From JANSWY01 sp965228955 (GTDB lineage: Bacteria; Bacteroidota; Bacteroidia; Cytophagales; Cyclobacteriaceae): a DNA stretch of 64,000 bases. Below the pieces are notes generated by a model. The model saw nothing but the letters and a program-made list of their open reading frames with translations. It was not told the origin of the DNA and ran no database searches. The stretch is taken from positions 4,464,001 to 4,528,000 of the forward strand of contig OZ245848.1 of NCBI GenBank assembly GCA_965228955.1, read 5' to 3'. The translations under genes and the position numbers were made by a program. The first letter of the stretch is position 1. Each line of letters starts with the position of its first letter. Below, in pieces: positions 53,023-62,888 of this stretch.

Positions 53023-55574
53023 TGCAGAATACTTAAGGTGCCTTTATAGTCGGAGTTGGCGTATTTAACGTAGTAGTAATAGACACCACTAGATAAACCA
53101 TCTCCATCCCAAACAAAGTCTCTATTCTTTGTTTTATAAACTTCTACACCACTCCTGTCTATTACCGTAAACGAGATAAACTGATCAATGCAATTATCAA
53201 GTGGTAAATTAAAGTTTGGGTTGGGATGATTTGATAAACTATAAGTATCGTTCAAATTATCACCATTTGGGGTAAATACATTTGGAGGTTGAAATTCATT
53301 ATACAACACCTCGATATTACTAAAGGTAAAACTCAATTCCAGTGTATCATACTCCTGAACCGGACATCTATCATCAAATGCCAGCAAGACTATGTCATAG
53401 GTCCTTGGTTCTAAATTGCTTCCCAATATATCGCATGTAGGCGTCCATCTTAACTTTGCAGTAGCTCTTGACCTTCCATTCCCCGGTTCAAATTGAAATA
53501 CACTTGATGGTGGAATATCTAAGCCAGGCAATAGATCAACATTCACAAAATCAGAGTCATCCAAGTCAGTGGCATCTATCTCGTACTCATAAACGTTATT
53601 TATCAGCAGATCCTGTGGAGCCAATTGGTCAAAGAGAGGTTTGTTATTGAAATCCGGCACTACGTTTACTCTGAACGTCAACGAATCAAAATTGGTAGTT
53701 TGGCATTTATCTTCATCATCAGCTACCAAATGGAAAATGAATTCTGTCTCCTCAAAAATTCCTACCTCTCCACAAGTTAGATCCCAGGAGAAAGTGGAAT
53801 TCACCTGACCAGTACCTTCCTGATCCTCGAATTGCACATTGAAAGCGAATGGATTGAACCCATCGCCATCTAGCCTCAGGTTTAACATATCACCATCATC
53901 ATCAGTTGCTTCCACATCAAATGTTAATACATTATTCAGCCCAATATTGATATCCGTTGTTGTGAGGGTTGATGTAATTACAGGATTAGTATTCGGTGGT
54001 AAGATCACCTCAAGATCAAGCCATAGCGTATCTCCAGGCATGTTACAAAAATCCTCATCGTCTACTATTACACCCAACTCAAATTCAGTTTTTTCCGAAA
54101 AATCATAAACCAGGCAATTCGTATCCCAATCAAACCTGGCCTCCCCTACTGATGCATCCCTTCGAAGTACTGTTAGTGACATTCCGAATTGCTCCGGTGA
54201 GAAGAACGGTGAATAAAGCCTAAAATCCACAGTATCACCATCATCATCCCTTCCTTCTATATCAAATGAGTAAAAGGAATCTTCATCAATGGTAATATCC
54301 ATTCTGTCGTCAGGAATATCCACAAATCTAGGCATTTGATTGGCCGGAGGCTCAACATCAATTGTCAGCCTAACAGTATCCATTTGAGGCAATGGACAAG
54401 CATCATCCTGAGCAATTAAGTCAATGATATAAGGCTCATCTGGTTTCAGTGGACATTCAGGCACACATACTTGAAAAACCGATGAGTCCGCGGTAATTTG
54501 ATTTTCAGAAAATTGAAACTCCTCCACTGAACCATCAAAATTCACAGGAACCACTCGTACCATGACATTTTCTTCCGGCCCAATATTCCCTACCTGAAAG
54601 TCAAAGCATTTCTCCTCAAAAACTGTGAATGACAAAAATGCATCCTCCTCATATATCTCATCATCACCAGGTAGTTGGACAGCAGCCTTCGGAGGGTCGG
54701 GAGGATTACACCCATCAATCACAAGCATCTGAAAATCACGTGTTACCTGACCAATTAATTCCTGATCTCTATATTCTTTTACCAAAACTGAAAATACATA
54801 TAAGCCAGGGTTTGAAGGCTCCACTGTTAAAAATCCATCATCAGAAATACTTAAACTTGGATTTCCAGGTACAATATTGGTTTCTGTTATACCATCTGCA
54901 AACCTCACTGCAAAATGTGGTTTAGGAGTTGGCGTAGGAATTGGTACCGCCGCTGAACTATTCAGTGGAGCTACCAAAGTATATGTTAATGAATCTCCAT
55001 CCGTATCAGTTCCTCTAAAGTCCGTATAGTATAGTTGATCCACACATGCGTAATCACTCAAAGGAGGAAGGATTGTAGGTGACGAGTTAACAAATGGCTC
55101 GCCATCTTTCATTATTGGTGGAAAATCTAATATGTAGGTCATTCCAGTGGTTCCCGGGCTTACTATATTATTTACAGCTTCGTTTCTACAACATCTTTCC
55201 CAAACTATGTAATATCCCTCTTCTTCACTATATACATCTGGGTCCAATGAAACCACAGTTGAATAAAGAATTCTGCCTGTTACCAAATCACCAATTGCGC
55301 ATTCAGGATTTGTGTAGTCAACACGAGTTTCTCCTTGTAAAGGCAAAGTAAATTGCTGAATGAATGAGTCATCGCTATTCCTGAATACAAATACGGTTAC
55401 AGAACCATCAGGAGTTGTATTATCAGACTGGGCTCTATCGAAATATTGGATAAGATTGAGCTGATAATTAAAATCTTCTAAATGTACTAACTCAATTTCT
55501 CCACCCACAATATGGAATGCTTGTAGGTTTAGAGAAAAGGCTATTGTGGTGATTATTAGGACTAATTTCCTCAT
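53019..55574 (-). CDS. Large secreted protein with type IX type B (gliding-associated) C-terminus
   Basis: 851 residues: signal peptide ending near residue 19; ~100 residues with two cysteines in VWERCCRNEAV; several Ig/cadherin-like repeats with DDDGD-type calcium motifs (FDIEGRDDDGDTVDF, VEATDDDGDMLNL, IDATDLDDSDFVNV); and a type B sorting tail ~765-851 (NVFTPNGDNLNDTYSL, GVYYYYVKYAN). Probably a cell-surface adhesin exported by the type IX system. The gene is divergent from rlmD, with the structured RNA in the gap. Confidence 0.85.
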   Translation of the reverse strand: MRKLVLIITTIAFSLNLQAFHIVGGEIELVHLEDFNYQLNLIQYFDRAQSDNTTPDGSVTVFVFRNSDDSFIQQFTLPLQGETRVDYTNPECAIGDLVTGRILYSTVVSLDPDVYSEEEGYYIVWERCCRNEAVNNIVSPGTTGMTYILDFPPIMKDGEPFVNSSPTILPPLSDYACVDQLYYTDFRGTDTDGDSLTYTLVAPLNSSAAVPIPTPTPKPHFAVRFADGITETNIVPGNPSLSISDDGFLTVEPSNPGLYVFSVLVKEYRDQELIGQVTRDFQMLVIDGCNPPDPPKAAVQLPGDDEIYEEDAFLSFTVFEEKCFDFQVGNIGPEENVMVRVVPVNFDGSVEEFQFSENQITADSSVFQVCVPECPLKPDEPYIIDLIAQDDACPLPQMDTVRLTIDVEPPANQMPRFVDIPDDRMDITIDEDSFYSFDIEGRDDDGDTVDFRLYSPFFSPEQFGMSLTVLRRDASVGEARFDWDTNCLVYDFSEKTEFELGVIVDDEDFCNMPGDTLWLDLEVILPPNTNPVITSTLTTTDINIGLNNVLTFDVEATDDDGDMLNLRLDGDGFNPFAFNVQFEDQEGTGQVNSTFSWDLTCGEVGIFEETEFIFHLVADDEDKCQTTNFDSLTFRVNVVPDFNNKPLFDQLAPQDLLINNVYEYEIDATDLDDSDFVNVDLLPGLDIPPSSVFQFEPGNGRSRATAKLRWTPTCDILGSNLEPRTYDIVLLAFDDRCPVQEYDTLELSFTFSNIEVLYNEFQPPNVFTPNGDNLNDTYSLSNHPNPNFNLPLDNCIDQFISFTVIDRSGVEVYKTKNRDFVWDGDGLSSGVYYYYVKYANSDYKGTLSILH

Positions 55575-55650
55575 CTTATATTATTAACCATCATTAATAA
55601 CAATCTATTGTTAATACTCCCTTAAATAAATAAACCCTCAATTCTGGTTT

Positions 55651-55658
55651 TAGTTTTG
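55651..55658 (+). promoter_or_regulatory. Candidate -7 box of the structured RNA
   Basis: TAGTTTTG matches TAnnTTTG and places transcription start near 55663, just where the first hairpin of the RNA begins. Confidence 0.45.
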
Positions 55659-55661
55659 CGA

Positions 55662-55800
55662 CTAATGGTCACAGGGAGGTGAAAACCTAAAACCCTCTAC
55701 CATAAGAAATTGCCTCGTAAGTCAAATGTCTTTAACGCCATAAGGGAGTGGAGTCTTTGTTAAAGACAGTACTCCCGGCTATTTAGTTGACTTACAAGTT
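55662..55800 (+). ncRNA. Candidate structured RNA, family unknown
   Basis: About 140 bases with two well-paired domains on the plus strand. Domain 1 (55665-55703): ATGGT/ACCAT, AGGG/CCCT and AGGT/ACCT capped by a GAAA tetraloop. Domain 2 (55717-55795): GTAAGTCAA/TTGACTTAC outer stem, then GCC/GGC, GGGAGT/ACTCCC and GTCTTT/AAAGAC. An alternative pairing of GTCTTTAAC (55728-55736) with GTTAAAGAC (55759-55767) competes with the inner stem. No terminator and no ORF. It does not match tmRNA, RNase P, SRP or the common riboswitches I know. It could be a Bacteroidota 6S-type RNA or an rlmD leader; a separate rlmD promoter at 55915 argues for a stand-alone RNA. Confidence 0.55.
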
Positions 55801-55914
55801 ACAAAAAAGAAAAAAAACTTTCCAGAAGGTTACTGAATCGGATTTGACAAGTAAATGGAAAAGCTGCTCTTACCAAGAATAATAATCATTCTATCACATT
55901 ATTTTTTAGTTGTA

Positions 55915-55922
55915 TAACTTTG
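55915..55922 (+). promoter_or_regulatory. Candidate -7 box of rlmD
   Basis: TAACTTTG matches TAnnTTTG and lies 38 bases before the ATG at 55960. No clear -33 element. Confidence 0.45.
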
Positions 55923-55959
55923 CGCACCTAAAGAATTAAGGCGTAAAGGATCAAATATA

Positions 55960-57420
55960 ATGGCGAGAAAAGTTCAGAATAAGTTTGTGAAGAGAGGGGA
56001 AGTAATCGAGATATTAATTCAGGACTATGCTTTTGGAGGAAAAGGAATTGGGAGGATTAAAAATGAACATGGAGAGTACGTTGTATTCGTTCCAAATTCG
56101 CTTCCTGGTCAATTAGTAAAAGCTCAGGTAAAGAAAGCAAGTAAATCATATGCGGAATGTAAGCTTCAGGAAGTGCTAAGTCGTTCTGAAGAAGAAATTG
56201 ACATGCCTTTTCAGGAAATTCCAGGAGCACCCTACATTAAGTTACCTATAGAAAGGCAACACACTTATAAGAAAGAAAGTACACTTGAGCTATTCAAACG
56301 AATTGGTAAAGTCGACTACATAGAAGATGTATTCGATGAATTTGTCATATCTCCTTCTGCTTTTCATTACAGGAATAAAATGGAGTATGCTTTTTCTGCA
56401 ATTGGATATGACCATGATTTGAAAAAGGATGTAGATGAATTCACTCTGGGATTTAAAAAACGAGGAACCTGGTGGTGTGGTGATGATCTAAAAAAGGATT
56501 CTGGCCTATTTGATAAAGAAGTAGAAGACAATCTAAAATTGATCAAAAAATATTGTCAGGACTCTGGGTTGGCACCATGGCATGCTCCGAAAAGAGTGGG
56601 TTTCTTTCGATATTTTGTTGTTCGTAAATCCTACAAAACTGATCAGCTATTATTTAATATCGTAACCACTTCTGATGGTCTAGAGAAATTTGATTTACCA
56701 GAGTTTAGTGAGTTTCTGTTATCAATTTTTGGAGACCGTATTGCTGGACTTTTACATACAACCAATGATGATGTAGGAGATCGGACTATAGCTACAACAG
56801 GAAAAATACAGGTTGTTTCTGGTGAAGATAAAATTGTTGAGGAGCTGCTTGGTTTGAATTTTGAGATCAGTATGAAGAGCTTTTTTCAAACTAATCCTAA
56901 GTCCGCCGAAAAACTATATAGCAAGGTGTTGGAATATGCTTTAGAAAAGAAAGAAACCGTAGATAATAATATAGTTCTGGACCTTTTCTGTGGTACAGGG
57001 ACCATTGGACAAATACTTGCAGCCAAAAGTGAGAACTCTCAAATTGTTGGTGTGGATATAGTAGAGTCTGCAATTCAAGATGCTAGGGAAAACGCGAAAA
57101 GGAACGGAATTAAGGGATTGAAATTTTATGTAGCAGACGTAGGAAAGTTTTTAAAGGAGCATCCGGAGTATCAAGGTAAAATCAGAACATTGATTTTAGA
57201 TCCTGCAAGGGCTGGTGTTGCACCAAAAACCATGAAGAAAATCATCGACTTAAATGCTGATAGAATGGTTTACGTTTCTTGTAACCCTGCCACTCAGGCA
57301 AGAGATGCAGAACTACTCGCTGAATCTGGATATCAACTAAAGAAGATAAGCCTGGTAGATCAGTTTCCCCACACCTCTCATGTGGAGTGTGTTGCGCTGT
57401 TTGAAAAAGTAGTTGAATAG
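55960..57420 (+). CDS. rlmD: 23S rRNA (uracil-5-)-methyltransferase RlmD
   Basis: 486 residues of the TrmA/RumA family. An N-terminal TRAM domain ~10-68 (GGKGIGRI, SLPGQLVKAQV) precedes the methyltransferase: LDLFCGTGTIGQIL (SAM binding), LDPARAGV and the catalytic Cys441 in VSCNPATQARD. The family methylates U1939 of 23S rRNA (E. coli numbering); a related uridine target cannot be excluded. The four iron-sulfur cysteines of E. coli RlmD were not found as a cluster, as is common in this group. Confidence 0.85.
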   Translation: MARKVQNKFVKRGEVIEILIQDYAFGGKGIGRIKNEHGEYVVFVPNSLPGQLVKAQVKKASKSYAECKLQEVLSRSEEEIDMPFQEIPGAPYIKLPIERQHTYKKESTLELFKRIGKVDYIEDVFDEFVISPSAFHYRNKMEYAFSAIGYDHDLKKDVDEFTLGFKKRGTWWCGDDLKKDSGLFDKEVEDNLKLIKKYCQDSGLAPWHAPKRVGFFRYFVVRKSYKTDQLLFNIVTTSDGLEKFDLPEFSEFLLSIFGDRIAGLLHTTNDDVGDRTIATTGKIQVVSGEDKIVEELLGLNFEISMKSFFQTNPKSAEKLYSKVLEYALEKKETVDNNIVLDLFCGTGTIGQILAAKSENSQIVGVDIVESAIQDARENAKRNGIKGLKFYVADVGKFLKEHPEYQGKIRTLILDPARAGVAPKTMKKIIDLNADRMVYVSCNPATQARDAELLAESGYQLKKISLVDQFPHTSHVECVALFEKVVE

Positions 57421-58386
57421 TTATTCAATAGTTTTAATAGGATCAAATTCATCATCAGTCAATACCAGATGAAATTCATTTTCCGGGAAAACATCATTTT
57501 GTATCACTTGCTCAATAGAGCTAAAAGCTTCTACTACTTCTTCTGTAAGTGCCTCCTCTCCCACTATTACAATCATTAATTCAAACACTCCTTCATCATT
57601 CTCATCAAGCAACATACTGGCTTCACGGTCATCGTTAAAGAATCCCATCAATATCATGAAATCACCAATTCTATCAACCTGCTCTGTTGTAACTGGTTGA
57701 TTATAATAGATCTCACCCTTCTTGAATTTTCTTCGCGAACCATAATCCTTTCCCAACAGTCTCCTCATCGCAAATTCTCCAAAACTCTCAGTACGATCGT
57801 CTTCTTCAATTCCTTTGTCAGTTTCATCGCTACTTTCAATATCATTTGTTTCCACAGCAACATAATTTTCTGCTGAATCAAGTGGAGTGTCGTTATAAGT
57901 AACTCGCACTAATTCAAGTCCATCAGGAAGTGATTTGATATTTGTATTGTCTAGGTTGAGTTCTATTAAACCAGGCATGTCTTTTATCCAGATTGGAATA
58001 GATGCAATGGGATTATCTGACAAATCTAATACCTGAAGATCCTGAAAGTCCTTTATGTAATCGGGCAAAGAAGAAAGCCTGTTTTTACTTAGGTCGAGCT
58101 CAGTTAGTTTTGTCATCTGTTTCAGCTCATCAGGCAGCTTTTCCAGCTTCTTATATTTCAAACTCACCTCAGTGGCCTCAGCTGGATTCTTGAGAGCCAA
58201 TTCCCAACTTGATTCATGGATTATCCCATAGCTAAACAGAAGTACTATAATTGACAAGCCATAGACCAAAATTACTTTAGCCCTGGTAGGAGTCTTCATA
58301 AACATGAGAGCTGTTTTGGGAGATACTAAACCTATTAATAGGAGTAAGCAAAGAACAATAGTCAAGAGAAAAAGTAGAACTGCCAT
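57421..58386 (-). CDS. Leucine-rich repeat membrane protein, function unknown
   Basis: 321 residues: two N-terminal membrane helices (~3-22 and ~37-56); four to five LRR units ~85-180 (LTELDLSKNRLSSLP, LQVLDLSDNPIASIP, LIELNLDNTNIKSLP); an acidic linker ~185-215; and a C-terminal ~100-residue region without known motifs. Typical of protein-interaction modules. It ends tail-to-tail with rlmD. Confidence 0.75.
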   Translation of the reverse strand: MAVLLFLLTIVLCLLLLIGLVSPKTALMFMKTPTRAKVILVYGLSIIVLLFSYGIIHESSWELALKNPAEATEVSLKYKKLEKLPDELKQMTKLTELDLSKNRLSSLPDYIKDFQDLQVLDLSDNPIASIPIWIKDMPGLIELNLDNTNIKSLPDGLELVRVTYNDTPLDSAENYVAVETNDIESSDETDKGIEEDDRTESFGEFAMRRLLGKDYGSRRKFKKGEIYYNQPVTTEQVDRIGDFMILMGFFNDDREASMLLDENDEGVFELMIVIVGEEALTEEVVEAFSSIEQVIQNDVFPENEFHLVLTDDEFDPIKTIE

Positions 58387-58495
58387 GATGTAAATTTTAT
58401 TTCAAAATTCATCATAAAAACCACTTTCTAACATACCCTTAAGATGGTGAATTAATATACCATGAACTACGTAGTACCTTTTACAAACCGTAAGT

Positions 58496-59005
58496 CTACA
58501 GGCTGGCTTGTGAATCACATCTATCTATGAGAACTACCTTGAAACTCGCAACCTTTTTACGTTTATAGTCTTCCAGAACCAAATAGTAAATACCATCTTC
58601 TTGCTCTGCAAAATCAAGCGCTATGTCTTCATCAGCAGCAGCAGAAATATTTATCTCCCTGCCCTCAATATTGTAAACTACCAGATCAACATCTACCGGA
58701 ACCAACTCTTCGCTTTCAATTATCAAAAGTCCACTTTGCGGATTACGATTTAGACTGACTTTAAAACTTAGATCCGAAGAGGTTGAAATATCAACTTCTT
58801 CAACCGGAAATGGTAAATGATTGAAACCAGGGGACACATAAATGTTTCCCCTGGAGGTATACCTCTCCCCTATTGCACCTGAGTGCATAATCTTGGAATC
58901 ACTATTTGAAGTAGATACCGTATTCTCGATTGACTGTCCATTTAGACAATTAATAACAATCGTGCACAACAAGGGTAAGGCTAAAGTGAATCTGGTTAAA
59001 ATCAT
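58496..59005 (-). CDS. Small secreted protein with a type IX-tail-like C-terminus
   Basis: 169 residues with a signal peptide ending near residue 23. The C-terminal ~85 residues follow the type A sorting-tail pattern: LNRNPQSGLLIIES, LVVYNIEGREI, EDGIYYLVLED and KVASFKVVLI. The mature N-terminus is short and low in motifs. Its function is unknown; it may be a minor type IX cargo. Monocistronic, with about 100 bases on either side. Confidence 0.55.
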   Translation of the reverse strand: MILTRFTLALPLLCTIVINCLNGQSIENTVSTSNSDSKIMHSGAIGERYTSRGNIYVSPGFNHLPFPVEEVDISTSSDLSFKVSLNRNPQSGLLIIESEELVPVDVDLVVYNIEGREINISAAADEDIALDFAEQEDGIYYLVLEDYKRKKVASFKVVLIDRCDSQASL

Positions 59006-59153
59006 TTCAGTTTGAATAATTATGTTCTCTTATCTCTAAGGAAATGAATTGATTAAACTTTTAAGAATTAAGTTGATGAATGATGGAAATCGGGTGAGGT
59101 TTGGACTTAGTTGGGTGATTTAAAGAATCCTTTGGTCTATGATTAATTTTCAA

Positions 59154-59519
59154 TCAACTCAAAGACAATCGTTTTAAAATCAAAGACTTCAATTGTGGCA
59201 GAATGGGTATTTGTTTTTCACCAATTACAATATTGAAAGCTCCTATTTGGTCTATTGATGAAATATTAACCAGGCAGTTGGCATTTGCCCAATAAAAGTC
59301 ACTCATTGGCAGCTTGTGGTAAAACGCCTCGATCGGAAATGGAGTTTCATATTCAAAGTCATCTCCAACCAAGTTTGTTTTCAGACCATTACTTAATATG
59401 AATTTTAACTTCTCCGTACAAATCTTAATGTACTGGTCCTTCTCCTTAATGAGTAAATATTTTCTGATAGAATTGTTCAATGATCTTCCGAGGTTTATAT
59501 CCCACGCAAGAAAATTCAA
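59154..59519 (-). CDS. Stand-alone degenerate LytTR-like protein
   Basis: 121 residues corresponding to a LytTR domain alone: KYLLIKEKDQYIKI, FYHKLPMSDFYWANANCLVN and IPILPQLKSLILKRL align with the usual fold, but the HRS of the DNA-contacting segment is NAN and IPLS is IPIL. It follows the receiver-LytTR gene by 57 bases on the same strand, so it may be co-transcribed and could modulate that regulator without binding DNA well. No receiver domain. Confidence 0.55.
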   Translation of the reverse strand: MNFLAWDINLGRSLNNSIRKYLLIKEKDQYIKICTEKLKFILSNGLKTNLVGDDFEYETPFPIEAFYHKLPMSDFYWANANCLVNISSIDQIGAFNIVIGEKQIPILPQLKSLILKRLSLS

Positions 59520-59576
59520 ATCTAAAACACAGCCAATATTTTGGTGATCAACGACTGATATTGGGTGATTTAAGCC

Positions 59577-60314
59577 TTAATGAAGTGTATTAAATAATTT
59601 AAGCAGATCATCCTTCTTATTTTTTGACAAAGGTATTTCCACCCCGCCCAGAAACACCATTGCACTCCCTATCTTGTCAATTTTCTCAATATTGATAACA
59701 TAAGAACGGTGAACCTGAATGAATCGGGAATCATCTAGTTTAGATAAAATATTTTTGAGTGTCTCCTTCAACACCCTTTTCTGACCATCATGAATCTCAA
59801 TATAATTTCCATCCGACTTTATATAAGTAATATCCGAAAGTGAAATTTTGACATATTGATATTCATCTTTCACAAAAATGGATTCCTTCACCACTTCAGG
59901 CTCCATCACTTTTGGTTGTTCAGAGTGCTCGATTTGTTCGGCTTCATACCTGGAAATTGCTGTCTTGATGGTCACAAATAAGCTAGTTTCATCAACTGGT
60001 TTAAGTACATATCCATAAGGCACAGTAGAAGTAGCCTCCTCTACTGTTCTCTTATCCCCGTGTGATGTAAGATATATGAATGGAATATTCAACTCAGACT
60101 TAAGTCTTTCAGCTAACCAAATACCGGTTTCCTCGCCCTTGAGCTTGATATCCAACAATGCTATATCAGGTTTGTGTAGCCTCGCCATCTCCAATGCTTT
60201 AGTTGCACGCATAGCAGTGCCGACAGACTCAAACCCCATCTTCTCAACCATACTAACAATGGACTGAGCCACAATTACCTCATCCTCCACAATAAGAACT
60301 CTAGTCCCTTCCAT
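59577..60314 (-). CDS. LytTR-family response regulator
   Basis: 245 residues: receiver ~1-122 with Asp55 in ALLDIKLKGEETG and the Lys of YVLKPVDE; LytTR ~145-245 (ITYIKSDGNYIEIHDG, FIQVHRSYVINIEKI, EIPLSKNKKDDLL). All key residues are intact. It overlaps the kinase gene upstream by one base and is its evident partner. Confidence 0.9.
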   Translation of the reverse strand: MEGTRVLIVEDEVIVAQSIVSMVEKMGFESVGTAMRATKALEMARLHKPDIALLDIKLKGEETGIWLAERLKSELNIPFIYLTSHGDKRTVEEATSTVPYGYVLKPVDETSLFVTIKTAISRYEAEQIEHSEQPKVMEPEVVKESIFVKDEYQYVKISLSDITYIKSDGNYIEIHDGQKRVLKETLKNILSKLDDSRFIQVHRSYVINIEKIDKIGSAMVFLGGVEIPLSKNKKDDLLKLFNTLH

Positions 60315-62251
60315 TACACTGCAAATTTAAGTTCAAAGGATGTCCCTTCTTGATTCCCAAACTCATACTCACCTTCAAGCTGGTCACTTAACATCCTTGT
60401 GAGTTTCAGTCCCAGCGATTTACTTGTTGATGAATTCAATTTTTCATCACTTATACCGATCCCATTATCTCTTACAGACAGCTTAAATTCATCTCCTTCT
60501 TTGAAAATTGTCACTTTGAAAAGTCCATCAGTCTTCTCTTGATAAGCGTATTTAAAAGCATTGGTACTTAATTCATTGATAATCAAACCAAGAGGAACTG
60601 CCGTATCCACATCATAATAAATATCCTTTGCTTCAATCTCCAGCTGTACATCCTTGGCTAACTCGCCAAAAGACAACTTAATTTCCCCAACCAATTCCTC
60701 AAGATACTCCTGAAAAGGTATATTTTTCAGATCTTCATTCTCATACAACTTCTGATGTATTAATGCCATTGACCTTACTCGTCCTTGACCTTCTTCCAAA
60801 AGTTTCTTAACCTGTTGATCCGATGTTTCATCTGATTGCAAGTAGAGTAAACTCGCAATGATTTGAAGATTATTCTTGACACGATGATGGATCTCCTTTA
60901 AAAGTGATTCTCGTTCAGAAAGCGCCTTTTCAAGGAGTCTATTCTTATTTTCTATTTCTTCTGATGCTTTGGTTTTTAATCTGTTGTTTCGATAAATCAG
61001 ACCTACGAGCACAGCCAGCACAACCACCCCCGCTATCGAGATGTTTCTTATAATAGCCTGCTTTGAAAGTAATGCAGCATTAGCTTCCAACTGTGATTCC
61101 TGCAAAGCGATCTGTTGATTTTTTTGCTCGGTCTCATATTTAGTCTGCATTTCACTTATGATCTTAGTATTCTCAGCTCGATACGTAGAGTCCTCAATAT
61201 TTCTGCTGTTAAGTAGGTTCTGATAAGCTTCATTTGCCATTCCCAATTTGAATTGAGTTCTTGCAAGATTTCTTAATATGCCAGATTTTATTCCGGGACC
61301 CAACTGGCCATCAGCAATTTCCTTTCCTTTCAAAAATATTTCAAGGCTGTTTTGGTATTCTCCAAGATCGTAATACCCAAACCCTAAACGTTCATAAGCT
61401 CCGGCCAATTGTCGTTGATCATCTCCACTCTTCTCTAAACTCGTGATAGCTTTCTTTAAATAAAAAACACCTGAATCCGGCATGTTTAAATCAAGATAAG
61501 TGCTTCCTAATATATCCTGAGCATCTACGACATTCCTTTTGAACCCCAGTTCGTTTGATAAGTTTATACACCTCGTAAGGTAGAAAATAGCAGAATCCGG
61601 GTTTTCTGCTCGGTGTACAGCCCCCAAATTGTAGTAAATACTACTAACCTTTTCTTGTAATTGATGAGTCTCAGCTACCTTCAAAGCTTTATGGAAATAT
61701 TTAAATGCTTCAGAGGTATTCCTCATGTCATCGTTCAGGGTAGCAATATTCATCATGGTGGACACATGAGCATCCATTACACGCCCAGGAATTTTCTCCT
61801 GGACTTCCATGGCATTGATCAATGCATCAAGGGCTTTTTCAAAGTCTCCATTACTAGCATACGCCGCTCCTAAATTACTGTAGGCGTATGAGAGCCCCAT
61901 CAAACTGCTGTCCCGCTTGGCCGCTTCTAATGCGTTTTCAAAATAGTAAATGGCAGAGTCTATTCTATTTGCCCTATAATGACTGATAGCATACATCGCC
62001 ATAAGATCCCTTTCAACCTGCGGATAAGATTTACCTTCAATCATTTCCTCTGCTATCGACACATACTTATTTACAGAGTCTCTACTCACACGCTTAAATT
62101 GCTTCACCAACTTCATCACAACAAAAACCTTTTTCCGTTCTGGAAGATCATTGCTTAATTCAGCTCTTAGACTATCGATTGTTTTATTCTGGGCGGTAAT
62201 GGTAGTGAAGCTAATAGCGAGCAACCCGCATAGGATGATTTTCTTGATCAT
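60314..62251 (-). CDS. TPR sensor histidine kinase, HisKA_2 type
   Basis: 645 residues: signal peptide 1-20; TPR-like repeats ~25-360 (YAYSNLGAAYASNGDFEKAL); one membrane helix ~400-422 (ISIAGVVVLAVLVGLIY); a HisKA_2 dimerization domain with the phospho-acceptor His near residue 455 in LLKEIHHRVKNNLQ; and an HATPase (GLIINELSTNAFKYAY, VRDNGIGI). The kinase class differs from the LytS type at 14158, although both pair with a LytTR regulator. Confidence 0.9.
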   Translation of the reverse strand: MIKKIILCGLLAISFTTITAQNKTIDSLRAELSNDLPERKKVFVVMKLVKQFKRVSRDSVNKYVSIAEEMIEGKSYPQVERDLMAMYAISHYRANRIDSAIYYFENALEAAKRDSSLMGLSYAYSNLGAAYASNGDFEKALDALINAMEVQEKIPGRVMDAHVSTMMNIATLNDDMRNTSEAFKYFHKALKVAETHQLQEKVSSIYYNLGAVHRAENPDSAIFYLTRCINLSNELGFKRNVVDAQDILGSTYLDLNMPDSGVFYLKKAITSLEKSGDDQRQLAGAYERLGFGYYDLGEYQNSLEIFLKGKEIADGQLGPGIKSGILRNLARTQFKLGMANEAYQNLLNSRNIEDSTYRAENTKIISEMQTKYETEQKNQQIALQESQLEANAALLSKQAIIRNISIAGVVVLAVLVGLIYRNNRLKTKASEEIENKNRLLEKALSERESLLKEIHHRVKNNLQIIASLLYLQSDETSDQQVKKLLEEGQGRVRSMALIHQKLYENEDLKNIPFQEYLEELVGEIKLSFGELAKDVQLEIEAKDIYYDVDTAVPLGLIINELSTNAFKYAYQEKTDGLFKVTIFKEGDEFKLSVRDNGIGISDEKLNSSTSKSLGLKLTRMLSDQLEGEYEFGNQEGTSFELKFAV

Positions 62252-62515
62252 TAAAATGTGTTCTTTTGTTTGGTTATTGGCTATTTGGTGGTGAATTGAA
62301 ACTAAGCTTTAGTTTATTATAAACCTACTCAAATGACCCACTCGCAAAAAAGAATATATTTTTCAATTTTCAATCGCCTATTCGTCGGAAGGATGTTTTA
62401 ACTCGACCAAATGTAAGCGAGGCTTCAATTCAATAAGAATAGTTTTTTCAGGACTGTAAATCAAAATCATTTTAAATTTGCCTCATTCAAAGCAGAATTA
62501 AACGAATATCAAATA

Positions 62516-62878
62516 ATGCAAAACGACCCGGAACTTAGTCCTAAAATGATGGGAGCCATATCCCAGGATTTTCTTAAAGTTTCTGATTTACTTAAAGAAT
62601 CATCTTACCAGATCAGAAAAAGAGGATTCTCTGATTTTCCAATCTTCCCAATTTCCAAGCAAGAATCTCCAGTTGGACAAATACTCTATCCAAAGGACGC
62701 ATTAGATACTGACTGGAATTACAATGTGACTTATTTGGATGAGTTTATTCAAAGAAAAATCATTGAAAAAGAAGATGATTTTAAACAGACCTACAAAAAC
62801 CCCGATGAGTTTTGTTGTCTGTTTGTAATTGATAATGACTTCACCAATTTCGTTTACATACCTTATCCGATTGATTAA
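62516..62878 (+). CDS. Conserved-looking small cytosolic protein, function unknown
   Basis: 120 residues, no signal or membrane segment. N-terminal helices (ELSPKMMGAISQDFLKVSDL), then a beta-rich half ending in FCCLFVIDNDFTNFVYIPYP. I do not recognise the family. It lies just upstream of a sensor kinase gene, separated by a hairpin (62889-62917). Confidence 0.55.
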   Translation: MQNDPELSPKMMGAISQDFLKVSDLLKESSYQIRKRGFSDFPIFPISKQESPVGQILYPKDALDTDWNYNVTYLDEFIQRKIIEKEDDFKQTYKNPDEFCCLFVIDNDFTNFVYIPYPID

Positions 62879-62888
62879 TTAATGAAGA

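Noticed and set aside
53468..55351. Plus-strand frames inside the type IX adhesin gene
   Set aside because: Antisense shadows of a gene with clear calcium-binding repeats and a sorting tail; their translations are His/Pro/Gln-rich.
55662..55800. SAM or TPP riboswitch controlling rlmD
   Set aside because: None of the conserved cores of these riboswitches can be matched, and a separate -7 box lies between the structure and rlmD.
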